From Sisyra terminalis (lineage: Eukaryota; Arthropoda; Insecta; Neuroptera; Sisyridae), in contig OY292275.1 of NCBI GenBank assembly GCA_958496175.1, positions 63,999,701 through 64,063,700 on the forward strand: a stretch of 64,000 nt of DNA. Reading direction: 5' to 3'. The stretch's first letter is position 1. Every line of letters begins with the position of its first letter. A program made the translations under genes and the position numbers. The notes beneath the pieces are model-generated. The model was not told the origin of the DNA, did no database searches, and saw only the letters and a list, made by a program, of their open reading frames with translations. Below are positions 41,710 to 53,898 of the stretch, piece by piece.

Positions 41710-43072
41710 CTGTTTCAAAAAAAATGATAATTTTTTTTCTCAATTATATCGAAAATATTGTTGGGAATGACAAAAAAAAATCCTGTGAAATCAAAATAAG
41801 ATTTTTTTCGCTGACATTGAACAGTTATACTGTGTATACAATATATAGGATATATTGCGGTCCAATTTATGTAGTATAATTTAATATAATAATAATATAT
41901 ATAAATCATACCATAAACATAAATTTGAACACAAGTTCAAACAAAAATATCATCACAAAGCAGTTACGGAGTGATCCAAACTATTTGATGACCACTGAGG
42001 AAGATTGCTTGGCAATCGAAATACGTATCTGGGTAATACGTCACGAATATTTTTGTTTGAACTTCTGTTCAAATTTATGTTTATGGTATGATTTATATAT
42101 ATTATTATATTAAATTATAGTACATAAATTGGACCGCAATATATCCTATATATTGTATACACAATCCTGTGAAAGTTTAAGCTCTTAATATTAATACTAA
42201 GAGGTGCCACATCGCAAATTTTGATTTTCCATTTAAATAACATGGGAACAATATTCTCCTTCACTTTGGAATTTTATAGCTCACGTTGGTGATAATATTT
42301 CGGAATGACCAAGATATAGTCTTGTAGAAAATTGAACGATCTACAAACAGTTTTTGATATATTTATTCCTTCAAAAGTTATTCGAGGTCAAAGTTGAACT
42401 AAAAAGAAATTTAAATATTTTTTCAATTTTTTGACGCAACCATCAATTTTATGAGAAAATTTTATAGGACATTTTTTGTAGAGCACTTTTTTCCTATAAC
42501 TTATCTCTATAAAAGTTTTTGATATTTTTTCAAAGGTCCTAAGTTATTTGCGTTAAACTGAAAATTCCCTGAATTATTATATTTTTAACATATTTTTTTA
42601 TTATTTTAATTAAATAACTTAGGACCTGTGAAAAAAATCAAAAACTTTTACAGAGATAAGTTATAGAAAATACAAAGTGCTTTACAAAAAATGTCCTACA
42701 AAATTTTTTCATAAAATTGATGGTTGCGTCAAAAAATTGAAAAAATATTAAAATTTCTCTTTAGTTCAACTTTAACCTCGAATAACTTTTGAAGGAATAA
42801 ATATATCAAAAACTTGTTAGAGACCTTTTTTGTAGATCGGTCAATTTTCTACAAGAATATACCTTGGTCATTCCGAAATATTGTCACCAACGTGAGCTAT
42901 AAAATTTCAAAGTGCAAGAAAATATTGTTCCCATGTTATTTAAATGGAAAATCGAAATTTACGATGCGACACCTCTTAATATTAAGAGCTTAAACTTTCA
43001 CAGGATTTTTTTTGTTATTCCCAACAATATTTTCGAGATATAATTAAGAAAAAAAAAATCATCTTTTTTTTT
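41708..43072. mobile_element. Palindromic element split by a small retroelement-like insertion
   Basis: The left end (about 41720) and right end (about 43070) are inverted copies through ATATTGTTGGGAATGAC and CTGTGAAAGTTTAAG. The arms then pair inward (ACGTGAGCTATAAAATT, GAAGGAATAAATATATCAAA) to a centre near 42580. The left arm is interrupted at 41791-42162 by the palindromic retroelement described separately. No protein is encoded. Confidence 0.75.
41791..42162 (+). mobile_element. Palindromic retrozyme-like element, copy a, 12-bp target duplication
   Basis: The 372-bp element starts TCAAAATAAGATTTTTTTCG and ends TATTGTATACAC, flanked on both sides by AATCCTGTGAAA (41779-41790 and 42163-42174). 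The arms (TGTATACAATATATAGG with complement) fold back. Inside lies CTGAGGA, a 6-bp hairpin GATTGC/GCAATC, GAAA and then the stem ACGTAT/ATACGT. Variable-length target duplications of 9-13 bp across copies indicate target-primed or similar retroposition rather than cut-and-paste. There is no poly(A) tail and no protein. Confidence 0.75.
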
Positions 43073-43103
43073 GAATCAGTCCAGTTTATATATATATATA
43101 TAA

Positions 43104-43683
43104 TATACTAATATATAAAGTTCTTACGTCTGTCTGTACATTTCGATTTTGAACTCTATTTTAGGGTAAATACTTGTTTCAAGAGGCTCTTATTCCAAAT
43201 TTAACAATTTTAAAATTTTTGTCTGTCTGTCTGTTTGTGTGTCCCGATTTAACTAAAGAACGGAACAACCGAATTTAATGAAATTTAGTATTAAGATACA
43301 ACACAATTTTCCACATACTATAGGCTACTCATCATTCCAAAAAAAAAAATAAGGGATGGTATTCCTTAGGGATGAAAATAGAAATGTTTACTTGAGACAG
43401 GCGAGTTATATATCATTGGAAAGGTAATAAAAAGTTATAAAATAATCCGTGAAAATATTTTTAGTTGAACTGATAAAAAGTATAGTAAATTCAATTTAAA
43501 TTTCATAAAATTGCCTCTTTGAACTATAGGGTGTGTGAAAGAAGTGTTTTTAAATATGATTATGTTTTTCATAAAAGAAATAAGAAAAATACAAATTTTC
43601 ACATACCACCACAAATAGCAAGTCTAAAAAGGAAATATAATCTACAACTACGTTACGCAGACGAAGTCGCGGGGATCAGCTAG
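43104..43683 (+). mobile_element. Helitron-like element, copy 3 (short form)
   Basis: This 580-bp copy runs from TATACTAATATATAAAG to GTCGCGGGGATCAGCTAG. Its left part (TCTTACGTCTGTCTGTAC) is the uninterrupted version of the site where the hAT-like MITE landed in copy 1. AT repeats flank both ends. Confidence 0.65.
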
Positions 43684-44943
43684 TATATATATATATGATA
43701 TAATATAAATCTTCTCTGTTTGTCCGTTTAAGACTCGATCAATTGAAATGAAATCTACTGGTCAAAGTTTGGTTATTTTTTTTCATTACGTAGATAGCCT
43801 TTTCCCATTGATTTTAGTATATCTTTGATATACAATAGTTAGCAATGACAATTTTTAGCGAATATGACCAATTTTATCAAAACGTCAAGGAGAACCTAAA
43901 AAAAAATTATTTAAATTTCTTACTAAATTGGCCATAAAAATAGGACAATGAGTCATAAAGACGGTTGAAAATATGATAATTTTTTTTTCAAATTCAATAG
44001 ACAGACATGTGTAGCTACTTGTACATATGTATCACAATCATTAGAAATTCAAAGAAGGCAAAAGTAAGAGCTTTGTGTCTGAATGTTTTTTTAATGAGAA
44101 AGTCACACACAAAACGTATACGGCTGCTTATGCTCGCACGTTTTTCATGGCCAAGGTTAACATCAACCAAAATACATTATGTACACATTCATATTTTTCA
44201 CTATCACTTGACCGATGATCTCGAATAGGTAATTGAGCATTTATACCACCATCAATACAAATCTAATCATTTCACTTTCCTTTTCCCATTCTCATTAACA
44301 ACAAGTGCCTGATTCGTATGAATTTTTTTATTCAAACGTCAAAAAAGAAAAAAAGGAACATTCCAGGATTTGTCTACTGTTGAACAATAGTAAGGAAGAC
44401 CTAGTTAATCTTGAAAGCTTTTGCTGATTTAACCAATATGGTCAACCTTTATAATCATGTTAAACTGCAATTTAAGCAATAAATAACAAAAATCAGTAAT
44501 TTGATTGAATCTTTTGTATCGATATCTTAATTGATTTCCACTGTTTAACAGGTGTGATTAAATCTGAATCGAAATAATTATAACAGATGGACGTGTTTTT
44601 TTTCTTTCGTTAATGTTACGACCAGTCATTTAAAATTCAAATGATTTAATTGAGTCGGAGCGAAAATTTTCGTGGGCGAAATTTGTAAATACGGTTGTAG
44701 TAATAGTAATTTGACGCTTTTTTTTCTTCATTCTTCATATTAACATACATAATAAGAAATGCCCATTCATAAAAAGCGAAGCGAGAGATTTAAATGCAAA
44801 CTTCTTTATCTACACAGAGCAAATAGAAAGAACTTATAATAATTTTTCGTCGACCAAAATTTGATGTCTCTATCCGTATACCACCAAACTTGAACGTACG
44901 TCAACTTTTCAATCAATCGGTAGATATAAGCGCAATTGAAAAC
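43684..44943. other. Intergenic DNA, no gene seen
   Basis: No feature of note. The frame at 44007-44228 is unsupported. Confidence 0.4.
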
Positions 44944-44956
44944 TGATTTGTAGATT

Positions 44957-46640
44957 GTGTATACAATATATTGAGGATATATTGCGTTCCAACTTATGCA
45001 GTATAATTTAATATAATAAAACATAAAGTTGAACAGAAGTTCAAACAAAAATATTCGTGACGTATTGCCCAGTGATTCTCAGGATGATTCATCACAAAGC
45101 AGTTACGGAGTGATCCAAACTACCTGATGACCACTGAGGAAGATTGCTTGGCAATCGAAATACGTCACGAATATTTTTGTTTGAGCTTCTGTTCAAATTT
45201 ATGTTTATGGTATGATTTTTATTTATATCATACTACATAAATTGGACCGCAATATATCCTATATATTGTATACACAGTATAATAGTCTAGGATTCCACTG
45301 TAGAAAAGTGTAATGATCGAGTTTATGCTAAAAACATAATTTTTACGCATATTTATCATCAGGAGAATAAATATCTACTTGGTTGCCTATCAAAATGTGG
45401 CTGCTAGTATTTTTAATTAAATTACTTTTAATTGAGTTTTCGCAAAAATTTAATTGATTTGTTTTTAAAATAAAATATCGTCCAATTCACGGCAATATAT
45501 ATAAAGACTTTGAAAAGTCAGGGTTGCCATTGCGCTCTTGGTCGCACCTCTTCGCAGCCAGGTGTAAACAGGTATAATTTTGGACCCTTTTTACGTTCAT
45601 AACGTGCATTTATGATTTATATATCAAATTAAAGTTAATTTTTTTCTCATTATTATGATATACGATTACCTAATTAAATCTGGCCGCAAATAAGGGTTGC
45701 TGGCTGTAATAAAATAAATAACTTCACTTCAGATTATATTAAAAAAAGTTTTAAGAGTACCACCGAAGACAAAAAAGTCAATAGTTAAAATGGAATGAGA
45801 TATTTTTGGACGTCTCTTAGTAATTGCTATTAATCAAAAAGTTGACATTGGGTACTGTCTGTCATTCCCTCTAGCACCTCTATCTTCTGCACTATTCCAC
45901 TGCTCAGGCGACATGATCAAGACGGACTAGTCAACTCTAAGTAAACAATTGACAGCAAAGATGGCACAAGCTAATCCCGGACAAGTCGACATGGAAATCA
46001 TTGATGGTTTCTATTATTTATATCAAATTGGGTATACTTTGGCACAAACATTTGGAAAAGTAGCAGAATCGATATTGATAAGACTTTGTTGAAAAAATAC
46101 TCCGGAAGTACTTGAGTGGTTGAGAACACTAGCATCCGACGCATGCGCAATGGCTTTAAATCGTCATACAGATGCCAATCGCTGTCCTCGTCTGACTGGT
46201 GATGTTACGCGCTAGCTCTCTTTCACTCTATTTTTAATATTTACCATCTTTAGCAGCCAGCAACCCTTATTTGCGGCCAGATTTATTTAGACAATCGTAT
46301 ATCATAATAATGAGAAAAAAATTAGCTTCAATTTGATATATGAATCATAAATGCACGTTATGAACGTAAAAAGGCCCCAAAATCATATCTATTTACACCT
46401 GGCTCCGAAGAGGTGCGGTCAAGTGCGCAACGGCAACCCTGAAATCAATTAAAATTTTGCGAAAAATCAATTAAAAATACTAGCGGCCACATTTTGATAG
46501 GCAACCTAGTAGATATTTATTCTCCTGATGATAAATATGCGTAAAAATTATGTTTTCAGCATACACTCGATCACTACACTTTTCTGCAGTGGGATCCTAG
46601 ACTATAACTGTTCAATGTCAGCGAAAAAATGGTATTTTGA
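44957..46640 (-). mobile_element. Palindromic retrozyme-like element, copy b, interrupted by PIF-like copy 3
   Basis: Reverse-oriented by its termini (GTGTATACAAT at left, ATTTTGA at right). TTTGTAGAT occurs at both flanks (44947-44955 and 46641-46649), with three more bases matching as TGATTTGTAGAT, so the duplication is 9-12 bp. The CTGAGGA-hairpin-GAAA motif is at about 45131-45161. A 1.3-kb PIF-like element (45283-46604) sits in it; removing that element and one TAA rebuilds the sequence seen in the other copies. Confidence 0.72.
45283..46604. mobile_element. PIF/Harbinger-like element, copy 3, TAA duplication
   Basis: Termini TAGTCTAGGATTCC and GGATCCTAGACTA, with TAA directly before and after. 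The empty site is known from sibling copies of the host element (CAGTATAACTGTTC), which proves a 3-bp duplication. The coding remnant (about 45830-46200) has at least two extra stops here (near 45929 and 46089). Confidence 0.87.
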
Positions 46641-46649
46641 TTTGTAGAT

Positions 46650-47264
46650 GTTTGATCAATTCATTCATTAGCAACAATGAGATAATGCTTACGTGTGAAT
46701 AATTTATTCAACTTATAATTAATCTATGAATGAAAAATGGCTAACCTAGCTTTACTTAGGCGAAAATACGCTACAACTCGATTGATCGTCGTTAATTTGT
46801 GTTCGTGCTTGTTTTTATAATATGATTCAATTTGTTTCGTAACATGAAAAGCCTATTTTATACACTAAGAGATTACTGAGTCTCTATAGCTAGGTAGTAA
46901 GTATGTTTCGTGATTAGTGCGTATTAATTTATTATTGTAACAACAGGTGGGTACCTACCTATATGCCCTAAAAATCATTCGCATCCAATTACATATCAAT
47001 GTTGGCTTTTTTCCTCTCCATCTACACACATAGCTCAATTAATCTTATCGTTTCGAAAAATTTCCATAATGTTAACGTTTACTTTTAATTGCTCCACTTA
47101 AGTGGTTTCAGGATAATCGCAAACGGTTTTGAACTAAAATTTCAATAACAAATATATTGCACAATCGATTTTGCTTCTAAAAACCTTCAAATTCCTATTC
47201 TAATCGATCGCAAAAAAAAAAATTCAAAGGTAATTCCCTTAATGAATAGAAGGACATAGATACA
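46650..47264. other. Intergenic DNA, no gene seen
   Basis: No feature recognised. Confidence 0.4.
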
Positions 47265-47815
47265 TATATATATACAAAAGTGCCCATTGCGACAAAGTCG
47301 TAACTCACACCGGTGAGGTAGTACTGGGGCCACTGAACCTGATTTTTCCATAAAATTCGCGTTTTTTTTGCATTTATCTCGTAAATAACAAGAGCTACGG
47401 AAAAATTATAAATGAAAAACTTGTAGAGAATTTGATTTCCTACAAAAAAGTTCCTATAGACCAAATCTTGAAGATCAATATTAAACGAGATATTAAGCCT
47501 TGAATTTTATGGAAAAATCAGGTTCAGTGGCCCGTACTACCTCACCGGTGTGAGTTACGACTTTGTCGCAATGGGCACTTTTGTAGAGCGTTTAATTCTG
47601 AGAAAAAACCATCTTCGGTAAAAGCGATCCCATGAAATACCACTGAGATATAGACATTTAAAAATAAAAAATCAGAGTTTCCGTGTATTTTCAATGGGAA
47701 ATCTTTACACGTCTTGGTCGAGAACTTAAAATTAATATTAAGGGCTCAAACTTTCAGAGAATGTTTTTTTTGGTATTTCCAACAAAATTTCACGATGGGA
47801 TCAAAAAAAAAACAC
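47265..47815. mobile_element. Palindromic element, left-truncated copy of 36031-36822
   Basis: Starts inside the left arm at AAAAGTGCCCATTGCGACAA, passes through the centre and has the complete right arm to GATGGGATCAAAAAAAAAAC. The outer half of the left arm is missing. Confidence 0.75.
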
Positions 47816-49068
47816 TCTAGTAAGTATATTAGGTAGGCCCTTACACACACACACGAAATTATCGAAATGAAATAGAAGTGGCCAATTGATTTAATTCAAT
47901 GAACTGGAAAATGTTGATGGCGAGGACTAATCTTAATTGTGCGTTTTGAATTCAAACAATTCGATATTAACAACAAAATATAAACAGACCGTGTGAAGTG
48001 GGCTATCCTCTTCCTCGACACTTTTTCCATTCAAAAATTTTTTTCTCTACAGCCATCTCGATTTAACATACACAGAGATAATGCAGCAGGTAGTCAATAA
48101 GACTTTCTTTATCCGCTGCGGAAAACAATATTCTTTCATTCGACTATATGCTCATTCATCAGATATACAGAAAAACAATGGGAAATTATTAGGAGACTCA
48201 TAAAGAAAACAACTTTTACATCGGAATTGTCGTCCAATATTTTTGAAACCAATTTCCGTTGAGAATAAATAAATATTTTTATTTGGTAAGTCACTAGGAG
48301 ATGATGGGCTTACTTGCAAGAAAACCTTTTTTTTTTTTTATTAAATCACACTGTTTGTACTCAAATATCTGTACACTTGCAATAATTAATCAAATAGGTA
48401 TTTACGCTCGTTGTTTCAATTGCCGGAAATTGATGGAAAAAAATTCTCAACTGACATATTTGCAATATTGTAAAACATATGGACAATCTTCTACATTACT
48501 ATTATTATTATTGTTGGTTTAATGTTCGCTTTTGCAATTTATTAAGTACGGCAACTCTCAAGAGAATTTTATGGCTACAAGGTGCTTCAAAAGTCCAAAA
48601 ATTTTTACAACTGTAATTGATTTCCCAACCGTTTAGATATACAAGCAAAAGGACTATTTTATTAAGAAGTTTTGTCAAAATTCTTGACTTACAAGTCAAG
48701 TCAAAATTGATTTATTCTATGTAAAATAGTGCCACTTTCTTAAGGGTAGCAATAATATTTTCGTCAGAACCACTCAAAAGCTTAAACTTCATACAATTCT
48801 CATTAATATAAGTAAGTTTATCGCAAGTTCTCCCTTTAAAAATGTCAACTAGTCAACTACCCTAACAGTTCTTATATTTCCTCCTTTGATTATACAACTT
48901 TTGTTTTGAAACAACAGAAGGGTGGAAAGTGGACGTAATGAGCCCTTAAACACTTTTCCTTATATAAATTGGGGTAGTTCAGGGTAGAGACCAACAAAAA
49001 AAAAAGTACAGTACATTTCAAAAGCTACAGAATGTTAGCAATTTCTTTGGAGGATTTAAAATTTCAGT
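47816..49068. other. Intergenic DNA, no gene seen
   Basis: A short CA run near 47846 and nothing else recognisable. Confidence 0.4.
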
Positions 49069-49080
49069 CTTAAGTCTTAA

Positions 49081-49440
49081 TCAAAATAAGATTTTTTCGC
49101 TGACTTTGAACAGTTATACTGTGTATACAATATATACAATATATTGCAGTCCAATTTATTAACATAAATTTGAACAGAAGTTCAAACTAGAATATTCGTC
49201 AGACGTATTGCCCAGATACGTATTTCGATTGCCAAGCAATCACCTGAGATGATTCACTTGAGTAAATCATCACAAAGCAGTTACGGAGTGATCCAAACTA
49301 CTTGATGACCACTGATGAAGATTGTTTGGCAATCGAAATACGTATCTGGGCAATACGTCTGACGAATATTCTAGTTTGAACTTCTGTTCAAAATTATGTT
49401 AATAAATTGGACTGCAATATATTTTATATATTGTATACAC
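49081..49440 (+). mobile_element. Palindromic retrozyme-like element, copy c, 11-bp target duplication
   Basis: The 360-bp element starts TCAAAATAAGATTTTTTCGC and ends TATTGTATACAC, flanked by TTAAGTCTTAA on both sides (49070-49080 and 49441-49451). This copy keeps the motif in both arms: in reverse at about 49200-49245 and forward as CTGATGA (about 49311), hairpin GATTGTttgGCAATC, GAAA, then ACGTAT/ATACGT. It is therefore the most complete member. Confidence 0.78.
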
Positions 49441-49712
49441 TTAAGTCTTAAGTTTTAAAAATTTACACTATCATGACAGTTGCAAAGACAATTGCTCTAC
49501 ACCTTGTATTGGATTCAATCAAACGTGAACGTACATTTTGATTGGAATGATTTAATTGGTAAGTTCAATGTAGGCTATCGAAATGAGAAAAAAAACCAAA
49601 AGCAACAGCAACAGCTGAAGATGTTCTCGTTTGATTTTCATGTGTTGGAAGAGGAGGAGCAGAGAGGAATGAAGAAACAAGTGGCAGTCAATTGGCGAGA
49701 GAAATCAAGGCC

Positions 49713-49859
49713 ATGATCACGGCCATTCGCGAGGCAAATGCGTTTGTCTGTCTGCCAGTCTGTCCACAAGTCTTATCGCTGCTCACCAGGTCTTTGAACG
49801 AGATTCGAACCAAGACGACTGGAGAACTTCCAAGACCAACTCCACTGAATACATTTTAA
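49713..49859 (+). CDS. Candidate short coding stretch in a GC-rich island
   Basis: A 48-codon open frame starts MITAIREANAFVCLPVCPQV and ends TPLNTF before TAA, with a good start context (AAGGCCATG). The island 49600-49860 is far richer in G+C than its surroundings, and the frame stays open upstream to about 49640 without a good acceptor. The opposite strand is also open from ATG near 49853 to a donor-like CCTGGTGAGC near 49787, so the coding strand is uncertain. I do not recognise either peptide. Confidence 0.25.
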   Translation: MITAIREANAFVCLPVCPQVLSLLTRSLNEIRTKTTGELPRPTPLNTF

Positions 49860-50342
49860 ATATCTTCGTAAATCTAGATCTCCGCCACACCACACCACTA
49901 CCTCTACATACCACCATATTACACATACATTCAACTATACAAATTATTACTATAATACCAAATTGCCCAATTTATCTATCAATTACGGCACATTCACTAT
50001 GACATACCTAATTAACTTGCCTCCAGTACGTACACACTTGTTGCATTGGTTCTTGAAATTTAATTTAGCGAAAAGTATCAATTTTTGGTTGTTGAACCAA
50101 TGAAAAAGTATTTCCAAGTGTTAAAAAGATTAATCACAATACACTTAATTAGCGATTTGCTCAATTTTTTTCTAAGACTTAATTAAATTAATTTAAATAA
50201 ATTGATTTGGATGCAAATTTTTCTTTCCAGTTTTCTATAGCGAAGCATACTATGCGGTAATGTTCCTATATTTTCGAGGATATTCCACAAACATGGCCAT
50301 AAACAAGACAAAATTGGGTTGGAATTTTAAAGGTCTTACCGG
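49860..50342. other. Intergenic DNA, no gene seen
   Basis: AT-rich, no feature recognised. Confidence 0.4.
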
Positions 50343-50936
50343 TAGTCTAGGATCCCACTGCAGAAAAGTGTAGTGATCGAGTGTATGCTAAAAACCTAAT
50401 TTTTACGCATATTTATCATCAGGAGAATAAATATCTACTAGATTGTCTATCTATAAATGTGGCCGCTAGTATTTTTAATAGTATTTTCGCAAAATTTTAA
50501 TTGATTTCAGGGTTGCCGTGGCGCACTTTGGGCCCTTTTTACGTTCATAACGTGCATTTATGATTTATACATCAAATTAAAGCTAATTTTTTTCTCATTA
50601 TTATGATATACGGTTGCCTAATTAAATCTGCCCGCAATTAAGGGTTTTTGGCTGCTAAATATGGTAAATATTAAAAATAGAGTGAAAGAGAGCTACCGCG
50701 TAACATTACCAGTCAGACGAGGACAGCGATTGCCAACTGTATGACGATTTAAAACTTGAATGCTAATGTTCTCAACCACTCAAGTACTTCCGGAGTATTT
50801 TTTGAACAAAGTTTTATCAATATCGATTCTATTACTTTCTCAAGTGGTTGTGGCAAAGTAGACCCAATTTGATATAAATAATAGAAACCATCAATGATTT
50901 CTATGTCGGCTTGTCCGGGATTAACTGGTGCAAGAT

Positions 50937-51082
50937 AGTTTCTTCAATTTGTCATCTCTGGTAAAGCGGCATCCTCAAATGTAACCGATTATTTACTCAA
51001 CGTTAAGTCTTTAGGTCAAGAACAAAAGTTAAAAATTTTTTTTCGGAATACTTTGAAGATTTCTGAGATCAATAACTCGTAA
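50937..51082 (+). pseudogene. Additional coding remnant in PIF-like copy 4
   Basis: An open stretch reading FLQFVISGKAASSNVTDYLL and continuing KSLGQEQKLKIFF to a TAA lies between the two inverted copies of the main remnant. It has natural-looking composition and is absent from copies 1-3, so it may preserve part of the ancestral protein. No domain recognised. Confidence 0.35.
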
Positions 51083-51187
51083 TAAAGAAATAACTTCGCC
51101 TCAGATTGTATTAAAAAAAGTTTTAAGAGTACCACCGGAGACAAAAAATCAATTGTTAAAATGGATTGAGATATTTTTGGACGTCTG

Positions 51188-51574
51188 TTGGTAATTGCTA
51201 TTAATCAAAAAGTTGACATTGGGTACTGTCTGTCATTCCCTCTAGCACCTCTACTTTCTGCAATATTCCATTGCTCAGGCGACATGATGAAGACGGACAA
51301 ATCGACTCTAAGTCGACAAATGACAGCCAATATTGCATCAGCTAATCCCGGACAAGTCGACATAGAAATCATTAATGGTTTCTATTATTTATATCAAATT
51401 GGGTCTACTTTGCCACAAACATTTGGAAAAGTAGCAGAATCGATATTTATAAAACTTTGCTCAAAAAATACTCCGGAAGTACTTGAGTGGTTGAAAACAC
51501 TAGCATTCGACGCATGCGCAATGGTTTTAAATCGTTGTACAGCTGCTAATCGCTGTCCTCGTCTGACTGGTTAA
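51188..51574 (+). pseudogene. Open coding remnant (about 128 aa) in PIF-like copy 4
   Basis: Collinear over its full length with the remnant at 26551-26937 (FPLAPLLSAIFHCSG against FPLAPLRSALFHCSG), with about 20 amino-acid differences and no frameshift. It also lacks an ATG until GDMMKTD and follows the same upstream TGA. It is either a fragment amplified in a defective element or the remains of a longer protein. Confidence 0.5.
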
Positions 51575-52019
51575 ATCTGGCTAGCTCTCTTTCACTGTTT
51601 TTTTAATATTTACCATCTTTAGCAGCCAGCAACCCTTATTTGCGGCCAGATTTAATTAGGCAACCGTATATCATAATAATGAGAAAAAAAATAGCTTCAA
51701 TTTGATACGTAAATCATAAATGCACGTTATGAACGTAAAAAGGGCCCAAAATCATACCTGTTTACACCTGGCTGCGAAGAGGTACGGTCAAGTGCGCAAC
51801 GGCAACCCTGACTTTTCAAAGTCTTTATTTATTTTAAAAACAAATCAATGAAATTTCTACGAAAAATCAATTAAAAATAATTTAATTAAAAATACTAGCG
51901 GCCATATTTTGATAGGCAACCTAGTAGATATTTATTCTCCTGATGATAAATATGCGTAAAAATTAGGTTTTTAGCATATACTCGATCACTACACTTTTCT
52001 ACAGTGGGATCCTAGACTA

Positions 52020-53883
52020 ACATACTTAGCAGTGCCCTACGTAATTTATGGATCTCTTGGTTGGCTAAATAAAGCAATAATTCTAGCCTATTAAAAATGG
52101 TTATTGAACAAAGATTCTGTCAATGTAAATGTAAGAATTTTAGATTATTTTTTTTGTGTGTGTAATATGGTCCCAAATGTCTTATAAAAGTCACTTTCTG
52201 GTGCGAATGTAAAATGAGCGTTTCACTTGAAAAATTAAGTACCGAGGATGCTAAAATGTGGAGAAACATTGTTTTTTTTTCAAATGTATTAGTATGTAAT
52301 AAACACCGACATTAATTAATCTCATCATTACCTATACAAATCAGATACTTCGATTAAATGACTTTATGATCCGCACGAGATTTCTAAATAGAAAATTGTT
52401 TTGTTTATTTTGTTGTGTGATATATTTTCCAAAAAATTTGACTTTTAAATAGCGAAATACCGAAATTGTTCATGTGAAGCGATTTAATGGAGAAAAAACC
52501 TAATTAAATCCGAAATGAGATTATGTACGCTCGTATGCAACTTGAATAGCTATTGCCGAGCGATTTTCTAAATTCAAATAAAAATAATTCTTTTTATTAA
52601 CTATTAACGTATTTAAATGGTTTTGTTTGGTTGTTGTGTACATTGAAAATTTTACGCTTTTTTATTTTATCGAAACTCTTTGTGGCGGTGCCCGAGCGGA
52701 AAAATGGTCTGACCGCAACTTGTGAACATAATTAAGAGTTAATTGAAGATTAGGTATTTGATCTATACTTTTAATTTCCATTGAAAATATTGATTCGACA
52801 TTAATATTTAAATCTACTCGAGAAAAAAAGTAAGTGTCTCTCTTTTTTTTTGTGTTCTCGCCTTACTTGGTGTATATTATTATTCATTGAAATTTGTATT
52901 ACCTTTTAAGGAGTCTTTATTTTTCCAAGAAAACGAGTCATATCGCGACAATTTCTAAGTATTCCTTATCTTACTTTCATATATACAATTGCATTTTGCG
53001 ATATTTCTTATTGAAATGAAATTGTTAGGTATTTAATGAAAAATTATTTTAGGTAATAACTTCGATATCAGTAAGAATTGTTTTTTTTTTTCGTACGAAA
53101 CATAAGAATTCCAATTTGCATAAACATTGGGCATCACAGAATTTACTTTTTGGAATAATTACTAGGGAATAACGCACTGGCATGGGAATAACGCACCCCC
53201 TGCAGTGGGATCCTAAACTATATGGAATAGGAGATCATAATTCTCCAATATTTTAGCACATAAAGAATTTCATTTTATCCTATCAAGGATAAAGAAGATG
53301 GCAATTAAATAATTAAAAATCTGACCTTAACTTGCTTTTGGATTTGCACACATTTTCTGGCCAAATGTTAGCTTTCTATCATCATAATGAGATAAAATAT
53401 CCACGTACAACGACATCTTGCAGCATCATTCTCATAAGTATGTGTCGTTTCCCACTTGTAATCGAATCTACAAACAAACATAAATTAATTTTTCGCATAA
53501 AAATACAGTAGACTCTCTTTAACACGACTAATTTTTTCCATGTAGTTTAGTACAGATACAGGAACTACTCAAACAAATTAATCTGTGTTGTAGATGAGTC
53601 TATTGTATTGATTTTAAGGGTTAATTTTAGGGAAAGCTAAAAGCGGTTGCTTCATGTGATCCAAGGTTGGATCTTAATTAATTTACAAAGGATTATTTGG
53701 AAAAACTAGAAACGTATTTGGAGAATGGACTTTTCCAAGGTTTAAATTGTCTAGCATTATTGTAGTAACTTGACAGAAAAGACTGAGAAATATTACACTA
53801 AATGATTTTATTCAAATCGAAATTCGCCAAAATATCTACGTACGAATCAAAAATCACTCTGTTCCTCCTAGGCTTACGATCAT
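52020..53883. other. Intergenic DNA with a solo PIF-like terminus
   Basis: No gene. CTGCAGTGGGATCCTAAAC at 53200-53218 is a lone terminus of the PIF-like family. The rest is AT-rich without features. Confidence 0.5.
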
Positions 53884-53898
53884 AATCTAAGTATATAA

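Larger units (their letters stand above)
50343..52019. mobile_element. PIF/Harbinger-like element, copy 4, largest, partly palindromic
   Basis: 1,677 bp between TAGTCTAGGATCCCACTG and GGATCCTAGACTA. The flanking triplets (CGG and ACA) do not match. The coding remnant occurs in reverse at about 50670-50935 and forward at 51188-51574, with a further open segment between them (about 50937-51082), so it combines a hairpin-forming repeat with the longest internal sequence of the family. Confidence 0.82.

Noticed and set aside
41925..42113. Similar small peptides (reading DPNYLMTTEEDCLAIEIR) in several repeat copies
   Set aside because: The similarity comes from the conserved nucleotide hairpin motif of the palindromic elements. 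The peptides are short, lack conserved starts, and are read from either strand in different copies.
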